A stretch of DNA of 64,000 nucleotides from Streptomyces broussonetiae (GCF_009796285.1 NZ_CP047020.1:6696001-6760000), one strand, 5' to 3'; counted from the first letter of the stretch, positions 8,029-17,695 are shown. Numbers and translations: made by a program. Notes: generated by a model from the sequence alone, not told the origin.

Positions 8029-9495
8029 ATGCCCCAGGAAAACACTGTGGGGGCCACCCACGCCTTCTGGCTCGCCGGTCGCCAGGCCACCGGTGAGGAC
8101 ACCTTCGACGTCACCTCCCCGTGGGACGGCCGGCTCGTCGGCAAGGTCAGCGTGCCGACCGACGCCCAGGTCGAGGAGGCCGTGGCCGCGGCGTACGCCG
8201 TGCGGGACGAGTTCGCCGCCACCCCGGCGCACGTGCGCGCCGCCGCGCTCGACCACGTCAGCAGGCGACTGGCCGAGCGCACCGAGGAGATCGCCCAGCT
8301 GATCTCCGCCGAGAACGGCAAGCCCGTCAAGTGGGCCCGCGGCGAGGTCGGCCGTGCCGTCTCCGTGTTCCGGTTCGCCGCCGAGGAGGCCCGCCGGTTC
8401 AACGGCGGCGAGGCCCAGCGTCTGGACACCGACGCGGGCGGCCAGGGCCGGCTGGCGCTCACCCGCCGCTTCCCCAAGGGTGTCGTGCTCGGTATCGCGC
8501 CGTTCAACTTCCCGCTGAACCTGTGCGCCCACAAGATCGCCCCGGCGATCGCGGCCGGCGCGCCGATCATCCTCAAGCCGGCGCCCGCCACCCCGCTCTC
8601 CGGCCTGATCATCGGCGACCTCCTCGCCGAGACCGAGGGCCTGCCGGCCGGGTCCTGGAGCATCCTGCCGGTCGCCAACGACAAGATGTCCGCCCTCGTC
8701 CAGGACGAGCGTCTGCCGGTCATCTCCTTCACCGGTTCCGAGAAGGTCGGCTACGCGATCATGGACTCGGTGCCGCGCAAGCACTGCACGCTGGAGCTGG
8801 GCGGCAACGGCGCGGCCGTCGTCCTCGGCGACTACGCCTCCGACGCCGACCTGGACTGGGCCGCGACCCGCATCGCGACCTTCTCCAACTACCAGGGCGG
8901 CCAGTCCTGCATCTCCGTGCAGCGCGTGATCGCCGACGCGTCGGTCTACGACCGGCTGCTGCCGCGCATCGTCGCCGCCGTCGAGGCCCAGAACACCGGT
9001 GACCCCAACGACGACAAGACCGACGTCGGCCCGCTGGTCAGCGAGGACGCGGCCAAGCGCGTCGAGTCCTGGGTGACGGAGGCGGTCGAGGCCGGTGCCC
9101 AGCTGCTCACCGGCGGCAAGCGCGACGGCGCCGCCTACGCGCCGACCGTGCTCACCGACCTGCCGGCCGGTACCACCCTCGCCCGCGAGGAGGTCTTCGG
9201 GCCGGTCCTCAGCGTGCAGAAGGTGGACGGCGAGGCCGAGGCGTACGCCGCGGTCAACGACTCCAAGTACGGCCTCCAGGCAGGCGTGTTCACGCACGAC
9301 CTGCAGGTCGCCTTCCGCGCCCACCGTGCCCTCGAGGTCGGCGGCGTGGTGATCGGCGACGTCCCGTCCTACCGCGCCGACCAGATGCCGTACGGCGGCG
9401 CCAAGCAGTCCGGTGTGGGCCGCGAGGGCGTCAGGTTCGCGATGGACGACTACACATACGAGCGCGTGCTGGTTCTCACCGGTCTCGCGCTCTGA
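8029..9495 (+). CDS. NAD(P)-dependent aldehyde dehydrogenase
   Basis: 488-aa ALDH-superfamily enzyme oxidising an aldehyde to the acid. The start ATG at 8029 (MPQENTVGATH) is preceded by gaagggccggg; the open frame extends further upstream without homology. The general base Glu256 lies in LELGGN and the catalytic Cys294 in GGQSCIS; the APFNFPLNL and SFTGSEKVG segments are cofactor-binding motifs. The sequence is not close enough to GabD, by eye, to call it succinate-semialdehyde dehydrogenase with certainty, but neighbouring gabT and a PucR regulator make a semialdehyde from GABA or polyamine breakdown a reasonable substrate. A strong terminator follows. Confidence 0.9.
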   Translation: MPQENTVGATHAFWLAGRQATGEDTFDVTSPWDGRLVGKVSVPTDAQVEEAVAAAYAVRDEFAATPAHVRAAALDHVSRRLAERTEEIAQLISAENGKPVKWARGEVGRAVSVFRFAAEEARRFNGGEAQRLDTDAGGQGRLALTRRFPKGVVLGIAPFNFPLNLCAHKIAPAIAAGAPIILKPAPATPLSGLIIGDLLAETEGLPAGSWSILPVANDKMSALVQDERLPVISFTGSEKVGYAIMDSVPRKHCTLELGGNGAAVVLGDYASDADLDWAATRIATFSNYQGGQSCISVQRVIADASVYDRLLPRIVAAVEAQNTGDPNDDKTDVGPLVSEDAAKRVESWVTEAVEAGAQLLTGGKRDGAAYAPTVLTDLPAGTTLAREEVFGPVLSVQKVDGEAEAYAAVNDSKYGLQAGVFTHDLQVAFRAHRALEVGGVVIGDVPSYRADQMPYGGAKQSGVGREGVRFAMDDYTYERVLVLTGLAL

Positions 9496-9518
9496 CCTGC
9501 CACGGACAGGTCAGCCGG

Positions 9519-9555
9519 AACGGCCGCAGCCCACTGTGCGGGGGCTGCGGCCGTT
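9519..9555 (+). terminator. Strong stem-loop terminator after the aldehyde dehydrogenase
   Basis: Arms aacggccgcagccc (9519-9532) and gggctgcggccgtt (9542-9555) pair perfectly over 14 bp around a 9-base loop, 23 bp after the stop codon. Confidence 0.85.
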
Positions 9556-9714
9556 TCCGTGTGCCGACGGTCATTTCTGTTCTCAAGTAAAGGATTCGGC
9601 ATCGGCAGTTCAAGAGTGCTGCGCAGTGTCTTGATCTGTCCATGACTCTCCCGATGGGATGCGCCTGACCACTTCGTCCGACAACGGACGTGTCAGGATC
9701 ACTCAGGGGAACGT

Positions 9715-11085
9715 ATGCACATAGCCCGTACCGGGCGCGGCGTCGCGGCCTCGGCCGTCGCCTCCGCCGCACTCGTCGCCGCAGCGCTGGCGACCACCTC
9801 CTCGGCCGGCGCCACGACCGCCGCGCCCGCCGCCGTACCGCACACCTTCGCGGCTCCGGCCGTTGCGGGGCACGGCCTCGTCCATGGCGTGGCCAGCCCC
9901 CTCCCCATCGCCCAGTGCCAGGCCAAGTGGCACATCAACTGCTACAACCCGCTCCAGTACAGAACCGCGTACAACCTCAACGCGCTGTACAAGAAGGGCG
10001 TCACGGGCAAGGGGCGCACGATCGTCATCGTGGACTCGTTCGGCTCGCCGACGATCCAGCACGATCTCGACGTCTACAGCAAGCAGTTCGGGCTGAAGAG
10101 CACCAAGGTCAACGTGGTCAAGTGGGGCAAGGTGCCCCCGTTCGACCCCAAGAACTCGGACATGACCGGCTGGGCCGGCGAGAGCACCCTCGACGTCGAG
10201 ATGGCCCACGCCGTCGCGCCGGACGCCAAGATCGTGCTGGTGGAGACGGCCGTCGCCGAGACCGAGGGCACCACCGGTCTGCCGGAGATGATGGACGCCG
10301 AGAAGTACATGATCGACCACGGTGTCGGCGACGTCATCAGCCAGAGCTTCGGTGCCACCGAGAACACCTTCCCGGGCTTCGACAAGGGTGACTTCTCCAG
10401 CATCAAGAAGCTGCGCTACGCCTTCCAGGACGCCGCTCGCAAGCACGTGACCGTCCTCGCCTCCTCCGGCGACGGCGGCGCCACCGACAGCACCGCGGAC
10501 GGCAAGGGCTACTACAAGTACCGCGTCAACTCCTGGCCCTCCTCGGACCCGTTGGTCACCTCCATCGGCGGCACCCAGCTCCACCTGAACGACAAGGGTG
10601 AGCGCGTCAAGCCGGACAGCGTCTACAACGACAACGGCGCGGGCGGCGGCGGCCAGTCCCACGTCTTCACCCGGCCGGCCTTCCAGAACGGCGTGAAGAA
10701 CGTCGTCGGCACCCGCCGGGGCACCCCGGACATCTCGATGGCCGCCGCGGTCAACGGCGGTGCCTGGGTCTACTCCAGCTACGACCCGACCGCCACCGGC
10801 TGGGACGTCAGCGGCGGCACCAGCGAGGCGAGCCCCCTCTTCGCGGGCATCATCGCCCTCGCCGACCAGGCGGGCGGCCACCGGGTGGGCGACATCCACC
10901 AGGCGCTCTACGCCCTCGAGGGCCGCAGGGGCTCCGGCGTCGTCGACGTCAACGACGGCACCGACAACTCCTACCAGGGTGTGCAGGGCTACAAGGCCGT
11001 CAAGGGCTACGACATGGCCACGGGTGTGGGCACGCTGAACGCCCTGACCTTCGTGCCGGCCCTGGCGAAGGCGAGCCACGGCTGA
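9715..11085 (+). CDS. Secreted sedolisin (S53) serine-carboxyl peptidase
   Basis: 456-aa acid-type extracellular protease. The N-terminus is a signal peptide (basic MHIARTGR, then an Ala-rich hydrophobic stretch ending near residue 32). The sedolisin catalytic residues are visible: Glu156 and Asp160 in GESTLDVEMAHA and Ser370 in SGGTSEASPLFAG. The C-terminal DMATGVGTLN looks like the Ca-binding Asp/Gly motif of the family. There is little room for the usual long prodomain: only about 55 residues separate the signal sequence from the catalytic core, as in the short actinobacterial S53 enzymes. Monocistronic, with terminators before and after it. Confidence 0.92.
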   Translation: MHIARTGRGVAASAVASAALVAAALATTSSAGATTAAPAAVPHTFAAPAVAGHGLVHGVASPLPIAQCQAKWHINCYNPLQYRTAYNLNALYKKGVTGKGRTIVIVDSFGSPTIQHDLDVYSKQFGLKSTKVNVVKWGKVPPFDPKNSDMTGWAGESTLDVEMAHAVAPDAKIVLVETAVAETEGTTGLPEMMDAEKYMIDHGVGDVISQSFGATENTFPGFDKGDFSSIKKLRYAFQDAARKHVTVLASSGDGGATDSTADGKGYYKYRVNSWPSSDPLVTSIGGTQLHLNDKGERVKPDSVYNDNGAGGGGQSHVFTRPAFQNGVKNVVGTRRGTPDISMAAAVNGGAWVYSSYDPTATGWDVSGGTSEASPLFAGIIALADQAGGHRVGDIHQALYALEGRRGSGVVDVNDGTDNSYQGVQGYKAVKGYDMATGVGTLNALTFVPALAKASHG

Positions 11086-11111
11086 CCCCCGCTCCCTGAG
11101 CGACAGCCGCT

Positions 11112-11140
11112 ACGGCCCCGGGTCCCGGACCCGGGGCCGT
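11112..11140 (+). terminator. Stem-loop terminator after the sedolisin gene
   Basis: Arms acggccccgggtc (11112-11124) and gacccggggccgt (11128-11140), 13 bp, three-base loop, 26 bp after the stop. Confidence 0.85.
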
Positions 11141-11286
11141 TCGCCTGCCCGGCCGGGTGCACGACAGGCATGACAGATGGGAACCATTTTCATACACGCT
11201 GGTGTGGCGGCCCGCCCCGGTGAAGAGGTCCGGCACCGCTGCCTTCCGGTGCCGGACCCCTTCAGGTCGCCGTCCTCCCCGGACCC

Positions 11287-13017
11287 TCAACCGGAGAAGC
11301 CGACGTGCGCGAGCCGCAAGGGGCCGCGCAGCCTGATGCGGACGTCGTGCACGCCCTCGGCGGCGAAGGCGGCTCTCAGGGCGGTGTAGGCGTAGGGGCC
11401 GGCCGTGGGGGTGCGCAGGCACAGGGACGCGAGCACCCGGCCGCCGTCCAGCGCTATCTCCAGGACTCCCTCGCCCGACACCCGGGCCGACAGCCCGGTC
11501 ACGCCCGGGCCGAAGTCACAGGAACGGAAGACCAGTTCGCCGGTTCCGCCGTGCGCCGGGGTCACCGCGTCGCCCGCGGCCCGTGCCCGGTCCACGATCG
11601 CGATGCCGGACTGCTCGTCGAAGTCCGCGCCCTCGAGGCCGCGCCGGACCACCGGGCGCGGCGCCGCGGCGCTGCCGTCGAGCCGGACGGTCCTGCGCAG
11701 CCGGACGTCCTCGCTGGAGGCGCCGACCAGCAGCTCGTACGGACCCCTCTCCAGCCTCGGCCCGCCCAGGGCCACGTCCCAGAATTCCACCTCCGCCGTC
11801 GCGCCGGGCGAGAGGGTGAGCCGGCGCAGCGCCAGCAGTTCCCGGCGCGGGCGCGCCACCGACGGGTCGAGGGCCCGCACGTAGAGCTGGACCACCTCGT
11901 CCGCCGCCCGGTCCCCGGTGTTCGTCACCGCGCACGCGACCCGGAGCGCGCCGTGCGCGACGCCGACCACGAGAGCGCCGTAACGGAAGGACGCGTACGA
12001 CAGGCCGTGCCCGAAGGGGAACAGCGGGGTGCCCTCGAAGTAGAGGTACGTCTGGCGGCTGCCGATCACGTCGTAGTCGAGCAGGCCGGGCAGGTCGGCG
12101 TCGCGGGCGTACCAGGTCTGCGGGAGCCGGCCCGCGGGGGAGACGTCGCCCGCCAGGGTCCGGGCAGGGCCGTGCCCGCCGGCTGGCCGCCGTGCGCGGT
12201 CCACAGCACCGCGGGCAGCTGTTTCACGTCCACCGCGTACGGATGGGCCGAGGTCAGCACCAGCACCGTGCGCGGGTTCGCGGCCCGGGCCGCGTGCAGC
12301 AGCCGCCGCTGGTGCCGCGGCAGTTCGAGGGTCGTACGGTCCTCGGTCTCGCGGCCGTTGATGTGCGGGTCGTTGCCCGCGACCACCAGGACGACGTCCG
12401 CGCCCCGCGCGACCCGGGCCACAGCCTGCTCGCCCCGCTCGACCGTGATCACCTCTAAGACGTCCCCGGTCCCGGCAACCTGCACGCCGTCGGCGGCAAC
12501 ACGGACATGGCGCCCCGTGCCCAGATGTGTCAGGAGGTGACCGCTGTGGTGCGGTTCGAGACGGAAGGTCTCCTGGACCACCCAGCCGCCGGGCCGGTCG
12601 GCGGACGCGCGCACCCGGCCGTCCTCGGCGACCGAGAGGTACCGGCCGTCCGGTGCGCGCAGGGTCAGCACGCCCTCGCCCCAGTCCACCAGCGCGAACT
12701 CGGTGCCGGTCGGATCCGTGGTGAGCGGCGGCAGGTCGGTACGGCCGGTGAGCAGGGCCGGGTCCAGCGCGCCCTCGGCGCCGTGCACCTCGTCCGGCGC
12801 GTGGGCGGGCGGCACGTGCAGGAACGCACCCGTGGCGGTGCGCAGCCGGACGCGGTCCACTCCCTCGGCGAACTCCACGCGCTCGGCGCCGAACCGCTCG
12901 TACAGGCCCTCCAGGGGGGTGGAGCGGTGGAGGAGACTGCCGAGACCTGGGGGAGGACTGGGCGAGACTGACCCTGGGCTGCTGGAGGACAGGCTGAATA
13001 CCGGCGGGCTGGTTCAC
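11287..13017 (-). pseudogene. Broken GH3 beta-glucosidase with C-terminal CBM6-like domain
   Basis: Read on the minus strand, two frames are needed. The upstream frame (about 12920 to 12165) encodes a beta-trefoil/fascin-like insert (GAFLHVPPAH, GRYLSVAEDG) and the start of the GH3 C-terminal domain (NGRETEDRTTLELP, TVLVLTSAHP). The downstream frame (12165 to 11287) continues with GDVSPAGRLPQTWY, PLFPFGHGLSY, a fibronectin-III-like domain and a CBM6-like end. The switch fits loss of one base near 12165, where cgggcaggg would be expected as cgggccaggg. The N-terminal GH3 barrel with the nucleophile Asp is absent altogether; a GTG at 13017 opens about 35 residues of unrelated sequence in another frame. 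The gene therefore looks dead by deletion plus frameshift, although the frameshift alone could be a sequencing error. It was probably the target of the adjacent LacI-type regulator. Confidence 0.82.
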
Positions 13018-13094
13018 GGCGGCTCCCGACGTAAGGAGTGCAGACAGGGGAAGCAGGCAGAGGTCTGCCCCGGACAGGGCGTGCGCGGCGGGTG

Positions 13095-14144
13095 TCAGGA
13101 CGCGGTCGGCGCCGGGCCCGAACTCGCCCGTACGGTCAGCTCGGGCGCGAGCAGCACGACCTCCTCGCCGCCCCGCCCGTCCAGCTTGGCCACCAGGTGC
13201 TCCACGGCCCGCCGGCCCATCTCCTGTGCCGGGATGGCGGCGGAGGTCAGCCGCACCGAGGCCTGAACGGCGACCTGGTCCGGGCCGATGGCCACCACGG
13301 ACACGTCCTCGGGCACCGCCCGGCCCTGCTGGCGCAGCAGCGCGAGCAGCGGCTCCACCGCCGACTCGTTCTGCACCACGAACCCGGTGGTCCCCGGGCG
13401 CTCGTCGAAGATCCGGGCCAGGGTGAGCGCCATCGCGTCGTACCCGCCCTCGCAGGGCCGGTGCAGCACGCGGACGCCCGACTCGCGGGCCCGTGAGCGC
13501 AGCCCCTCGAGGGTGCGCTCGGCGAAACCGGTGTGCCGTTCGTAGACGGCCGGGGCCTCGCCGATGACAGCGATCTCACGGTGGCCGAGCCCCGCCAGAT
13601 GCTCCACGCACAGCGCGCCGGTCGCACTCCAGTCCAGGTCCACACAGGTCAGGCCGCGAGTGTCGGCGGGCAGCCCGATCAGCACCGAGGGCTGGTCGTC
13701 GCCCGCTCTCGGCTCTGTTCGCGTCGGGGCGCCCCCACGCCGCAGCAGCGGCAGCCGCTCGTCCTCCAGCTCGACGTCCATCAGGATCATCGCGTCGGCG
13801 AGACCGCTGCCGGTGACCCGGCGCACCGCGTCCGGCCCCTCCTCGCCGGTGAGCAGCAGGACGTCGTAGCCGTGCGTACGGGCCGTGGTGGCCACCGCGA
13901 TGGCGATCTCCATCATCACCGGCACGTACATGTCGGTGCGCAGCGGGATCATCAGCGCGATGATGTTCGACCTGTTGCTGGCCAGGGCCCGGGCGCCGGC
14001 GTTCGGGTGGTAGCCCAGTTCCCGGATGCTCTGCTCGACCCGCTGCCGGGTGGTCGCGGAGATGGACCGCTTGCCGCTGAGGACATAGCTCACCGTGCTC
14101 GCCGACACTCCGGCGTGCTGGGCGACCTCGGCGAGGGTGACCAT
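13095..14144 (-). CDS. LacI/GalR-family transcriptional regulator
   Basis: 349-aa repressor. The start is ATG at 14144 (MVTLAEVAQHAGVSAS), chosen because the helix-turn-helix TLAEVAQHAGVSASTVSYVL must be N-terminal; the open frame runs further upstream but into non-homologous sequence. RALASNRSN is the hinge-helix equivalent, and residues from about 60 onward form the periplasmic-binding-protein-like sugar sensor. The upstream region has two copies of a GAAGCGCTTC-centred palindrome, typical of LacI-family operators, which suggests autoregulation. It lies directly upstream of the broken GH3 gene in the same direction, so the effector is likely a beta-glucoside, but its catabolic partner is now inactive. 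Confidence 0.92.
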   Translation of the reverse strand: MVTLAEVAQHAGVSASTVSYVLSGKRSISATTRQRVEQSIRELGYHPNAGARALASNRSNIIALMIPLRTDMYVPVMMEIAIAVATTARTHGYDVLLLTGEEGPDAVRRVTGSGLADAMILMDVELEDERLPLLRRGGAPTRTEPRAGDDQPSVLIGLPADTRGLTCVDLDWSATGALCVEHLAGLGHREIAVIGEAPAVYERHTGFAERTLEGLRSRARESGVRVLHRPCEGGYDAMALTLARIFDERPGTTGFVVQNESAVEPLLALLRQQGRAVPEDVSVVAIGPDQVAVQASVRLTSAAIPAQEMGRRAVEHLVAKLDGRGGEEVVLLAPELTVRASSGPAPTAS

Positions 14145-14160
14145 CCGGCTCTCCAAGCTT

Positions 14161-14175
14161 GTGAAGCGCTTCGAC
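14161..14175. promoter_or_regulatory. LacI-type operator, proximal copy
   Basis: gtgaagcgcttcgac with a perfect 10-bp palindromic core gaagcgcttc (14163-14172), 17 bp upstream of the LacI start codon, overlapping its expected ribosome-binding/leader region. Confidence 0.65.
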
Positions 14176-14250
14176 AGGACGCTCAGCCGACAGACCGGGC
14201 TGAGAGTTGGATGGACACTAGCTGCAGCCGAGGTGAGGTGTCCAGAGGAT

Positions 14251-14266
14251 GTCGAAGCGCTTCGAC
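14251..14266. promoter_or_regulatory. LacI-type operator, distal copy
   Basis: gtcgaagcgcttcgac is a perfect 16-bp palindrome. It shares the 15-bp string gaagcgcttcgacag with the proximal copy, 91 bp away (close to an integral number of helical turns), which would allow looping by a tetramer. Confidence 0.75.
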
Positions 14267-14574
14267 AGCTTTTGCCGTACGGCGGCCACGGAGGTGCGGT
14301 ACACGAACCGTCCCCCCGGAAGAACCCCCGACGCCACACCGCAGACCGCTCCTGGCGAAGGAAGAAGGCGGAGAGGGCGAAGAAGGTGAAGAGGGACAAG
14401 AGGTCGCAGGAGCCCTCCGACACGACGTCCTGCTTCGTCGGTATCGGCCGGGTATCCGCTGAACGGACGCGCGAGGGGTGGTGGGGTCGGCCCGTTTCGG
14501 GTACCAACGATCCAGTAGCACTGGTCGGTAGCGAACGGTCAGCAATCATCCCTCTTCGCGGCGAGGTGAGCCTC

Positions 14575-16515
14575 ATGTCCGCCCCCACCACCCCCCGTAC
14601 CACTGTCACCGAGCGCGAGGCCCGTCAGGTGGCGGAGGCCGCCCGGGAACAGAACTGGCGCAAGCCCAGCTTCGCCAAGGAGCTGTTCCTCGGGCGCTTC
14701 CGGCTCGACCTCATCCATCCCCACCCGCTCCCCGACGACGAGGCGGTCCGGCGCGGCGAGGAGTTCCTCGCCGAACTGCGCGCCTTCTGCGAGTCCACGA
14801 TCGACTCCGCCCGCATCGAGCGCGAGGCCCGCATCCCCGACGAGGTCGTGGCGGGCCTGAAGGAACTCGGCGCCCTCGGCATGAAGATCGACCCCAAGTA
14901 CGGCGGCCTCGGCCTCACCCAGCTCTACTACAACAAGGCCCTCGCCCTGGTCGGCTCCGCGAGCCCCGCCGTCGGCGCGCTCCTGTCCGCCCACCAGTCG
15001 ATCGGCGTACCGCAGCCGCTCAAGATGTTCGGCACCCAGGAGCAGAAGGACGCCTTCCTGCCCCGCTGCGCCCGCACCGACATCTCCGCGTTCCTGCTCA
15101 CCGAGCCGGACGTCGGCTCCGACCCGGCCCGCCTCGCCACCACGGCCGTACCCGACGGGGAGGACACCTACGTCCTCGACGGAGTGAAGCTGTGGACGAC
15201 CAACGGGGTGGTCGCCGACCTGCTCGTGGTCATGGCGCGGGTGCCCGCATCCGAGGGGCACAAGGGCGGCATCACCGCGTTCGTGGTCGAGGCGGCCTCG
15301 GAGGGCATCACCGTCGAGAACCGCAACGCCTTCATGGGCCTGCGCGGCATCGAGAACGGCGTCACCCGCTTCCACCAGGTCCGGGTGCCCGCCGCCAACC
15401 GCATCGGGCCCGAGGGCGCGGGCCTGAAGATCGCGCTCACCACCCTCAACACCGGCCGGCTCTCGCTGCCCGCGATGTGCGCGGGCGCCGGCAAGTGGTG
15501 CCTGAAGATCGCCCGCGAGTGGTCGGCGGAGCGCGAGCAGTGGGGCAAGCCGGTCGCGCTGCACGAGGCGGTGGGCTCGAAGATCTCCTTCATCGCGGCC
15601 ACGACATTCGCCCTCGAAGCCGTACTCGACCTCTCCTCCCAGATGGCCGACGAGGACCGCAACGACATCCGCATCGAGGCCGCCCTCGCCAAGCTCTACG
15701 GCTCCGAGATGGCCTGGAAGATGGCCGACGAACTGGTCCAGATCCGCGGCGGTCGCGGCTATGAGACGGCCGAGTCGCTCACGGCGCGCGGCGAGCGCGG
15801 CGTCCCGGCCGAGCAGATCCTGCGCGACCTGCGCATCAACCGTATCTTCGAGGGCTCGACGGAGATCATGCACCTGCTGATCGCCCGCGAGGCCGTCGAC
15901 GCCCACCTCTCGGTCGCCGGTGACCTCATCGACCCCGACAAGTCCCTGTCCGACAAGGCGAAGGCGGGCGCGAGCGCGGGCGTCTTCTACGCCAAGTGGC
16001 TGCCCAGGCTTGTCGCCGGGCCCGGTCAACTGCCCACTGCCTACGGCAAGTTCAACAACGGAGTCGATCTGTCCGGGCATCTGCGCTACGTCGAGCGCAC
16101 CGCCCGCAAACTGGCCCGCTCCACCTTCTACGCCATGTCCCGCTGGCAGGGCCGGATGGAGACCAAGCAGGGCTTCCTCGGGCGGATCGTGGACATCGGC
16201 GCCGAACTGTTCGCGATGAGCGCGGCCTGCGTACGGGCCGAACTGCTGCGCGGCCGGGGCGAGCACGGCCGTGAGGCCTACCAGCTCGCCGACGCCTTCT
16301 GCCGCCAGGCCCGCATCCGCGTCGAGGAACTCTTCGACCGGCTGTGGACCAACACCGACGACCTCGACCGCAAGGTCGTCAAGGCCGTCCTCGCCGGCTC
16401 CTTCACCTGGCTGGAGGAAGGCATCGTCGACCCCTCCGGGGACGGCCCCTGGATCGCGGACGCGACCCCGGGACCGTCCGGACGGGAGAGCGAGCGGCGC
16501 CCCTTCGGCTCCTGA
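14575..16515 (+). CDS. Acyl-CoA dehydrogenase family protein
   Basis: 646-aa FAD-dependent enzyme of the larger (FadE10-like) branch, introducing an alpha-beta double bond into acyl-CoA. ATG at 14575 (MSAPTTPRTT) is preceded by gcgaggtgag. Core ACAD motifs: FLLTEPDVGSDPARL (FAD/substrate loop), VKLWTTNGVVADL, and RIFEGSTEIMH, in which Glu426 aligns with the catalytic base of medium-chain dehydrogenases. The last about 180 residues after the ACAD core form an additional helical region found in the longer family members. Natural substrate unknown; the neighbours give no clue. Confidence 0.9.
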   Translation: MSAPTTPRTTVTEREARQVAEAAREQNWRKPSFAKELFLGRFRLDLIHPHPLPDDEAVRRGEEFLAELRAFCESTIDSARIEREARIPDEVVAGLKELGALGMKIDPKYGGLGLTQLYYNKALALVGSASPAVGALLSAHQSIGVPQPLKMFGTQEQKDAFLPRCARTDISAFLLTEPDVGSDPARLATTAVPDGEDTYVLDGVKLWTTNGVVADLLVVMARVPASEGHKGGITAFVVEAASEGITVENRNAFMGLRGIENGVTRFHQVRVPAANRIGPEGAGLKIALTTLNTGRLSLPAMCAGAGKWCLKIAREWSAEREQWGKPVALHEAVGSKISFIAATTFALEAVLDLSSQMADEDRNDIRIEAALAKLYGSEMAWKMADELVQIRGGRGYETAESLTARGERGVPAEQILRDLRINRIFEGSTEIMHLLIAREAVDAHLSVAGDLIDPDKSLSDKAKAGASAGVFYAKWLPRLVAGPGQLPTAYGKFNNGVDLSGHLRYVERTARKLARSTFYAMSRWQGRMETKQGFLGRIVDIGAELFAMSAACVRAELLRGRGEHGREAYQLADAFCRQARIRVEELFDRLWTNTDDLDRKVVKAVLAGSFTWLEEGIVDPSGDGPWIADATPGPSGRESERRPFGS

Positions 16516-16517
16516 GG

Positions 16518-16991
16518 TCAGTTGCCCCAGGTGCCCTGGTTGACGGCGCAGTTCCAGCCCGATCCGTGGAGGGTGAACTTCACCGCGTAGGCACGGGTGT
16601 TGAGCAGATGCGTGGGGATCCTCATGCCAAGGCTCGCCTTGCCCTTGAGGGTCCCCGCGTAGACGGACACCGACGTCGAGGAGTTGTGGGTGATCCGGCC
16701 GCCGGTCGGCTTGGCCTTGCCGAAGCGGAGGTTCTTGCTGTCCGTGACGGTGAACGTGACCTTCTTGAAGCTGGTCGCGGTCCTGCTCTTGATACCGAAG
16801 TACAGGCCGCCGTTGGTCACCCAGTGGTTCGAGCCGATGTAGAAGCGGCTCGGGTAGACGATGTCGATCGGGCAGCCGGTGGCTTTCGGCGTCTGCGCAG
16901 CGGCGAACGCGCCGCCCGCGAGACCCAGCTGTGCGGCGGCCAGAAGGCCGGTCGTGGCCAGGACGGCCGTGGTCGTACGCATGCGGTTCAT
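16518..16991 (-). CDS. Small secreted protein of unknown function
   Basis: 157 aa starting with ATG at 16991 after ggaggag. Residues 1 to about 31 are a signal peptide (MNRMRTTTAVLATTGLLAAA, ending AFAAA). The mature part has a single Cys near each end (TGCPIDIVYP, GSGWNCAVNQ), which could form one disulphide, and many beta-type segments, suggesting a compact extracellular beta-fold. I do not recognise the family. It ends two bases from the acyl-CoA dehydrogenase stop, converging on it. Confidence 0.72.
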   Translation of the reverse strand: MNRMRTTTAVLATTGLLAAAQLGLAGGAFAAAQTPKATGCPIDIVYPSRFYIGSNHWVTNGGLYFGIKSRTATSFKKVTFTVTDSKNLRFGKAKPTGGRITHNSSTSVSVYAGTLKGKASLGMRIPTHLLNTRAYAVKFTLHGSGWNCAVNQGTWGN

Positions 16992-17099
16992 GGTGGTGAC
17001 TCCTCCCCGTTTCGCCCTACTTGACGGGCGTCAACGGGAAGGATGCCATGATCCGCGACCGGACGTGCACGATTTCGCGCTACGTCAGCAGCACTTACG

Positions 17100-17558
17100 T
17101 CAGCAGTACTTGTGACCCGCGCCCGGCTTCGTCCAGGAACACGACGAGACCTTGGCCCCGTTCGCCCGCGTGAGCGTGGCCGTGTCCCGGTCGTTGTTCC
17201 AGACGTACGCGCGGCGGCCCTGGTACTTGTCCGTCGCGGTGTCCGAGCCCCGGCCCGTGTGGATCTTCATGTACTTCCCGGCGCCGATGCTGACGTTCTT
17301 GAAGACGTAACGGTGGTTGGAGGCGTCCTTCAGCACCCACCCCTTGAGCGAGACGGTCGAGCCGCCGGTGTTGCGGATCTGCACCCACTCGGCGTTGAGG
17401 CTCTTGTCGGAGCGGTCGTCCTTGCCGGGGCTGTCGTACCAGACGTGGTAAATGGATACGCCTCCGGCCGCCTGGGCGGGGGCGGTGAGCAGGGTGCCGG
17501 TGAGCAGGGCCGCGCCGGCGAGGGCGGGCAGGGCGGCGCGAAGCCGTATGTTCCACAT
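17100..17558 (-). CDS. Secreted lamin-tail-domain (LTD) protein
   Basis: 152 aa with a signal peptide (MWNIRLRAALPALAGAALLT, cleavage probably after APAQA). The mature sequence follows the lamin tail domain pattern: SLNAEWVQIRNTGGSTVSL, then KGWVLKDASNHRYVF and a final YVWNNDRDTATL strand. Bacterial LTDs are usually extracellular and attached to nucleases or stand-alone; here it stands alone. The ATG at 17558 has agggatg directly against it rather than a normally spaced ribosome-binding site, so the start could be slightly different or the message nearly leaderless. Role unknown. Confidence 0.82.
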   Translation of the reverse strand: MWNIRLRAALPALAGAALLTGTLLTAPAQAAGGVSIYHVWYDSPGKDDRSDKSLNAEWVQIRNTGGSTVSLKGWVLKDASNHRYVFKNVSIGAGKYMKIHTGRGSDTATDKYQGRRAYVWNNDRDTATLTRANGAKVSSCSWTKPGAGHKYC

Positions 17559-17695
17559 CCCTGATGTATTATCACGTGATCTTCACCGGTACTTCACAAC
17601 GGGAAAATCGCTCCATCCGGCGACGAAACCTGTTAACGCACCCGCCCGGGGGATGCGCTGTCCGGAGCACTGCCCGATGCGGCAACAATGGAGAG

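Larger units (their letters stand above)
14145..14574. other. Divergent intergenic region LacI / acyl-CoA dehydrogenase
   Basis: No gene is supported in these 430 bases, although frames stay open from both sides. The LacI-proximal third carries two palindromic operator-like sites (listed separately). The remainder includes a purine-rich tract around 14355-14405, and nothing else is recognised. It must contain the promoter for the acyl-CoA dehydrogenase. Confidence 0.55.

Noticed and set aside
8029..9495. Calling the aldehyde dehydrogenase gabD
   Set aside because: Catalytic residues are generic to the superfamily; only the neighbourhood suggests succinate semialdehyde.
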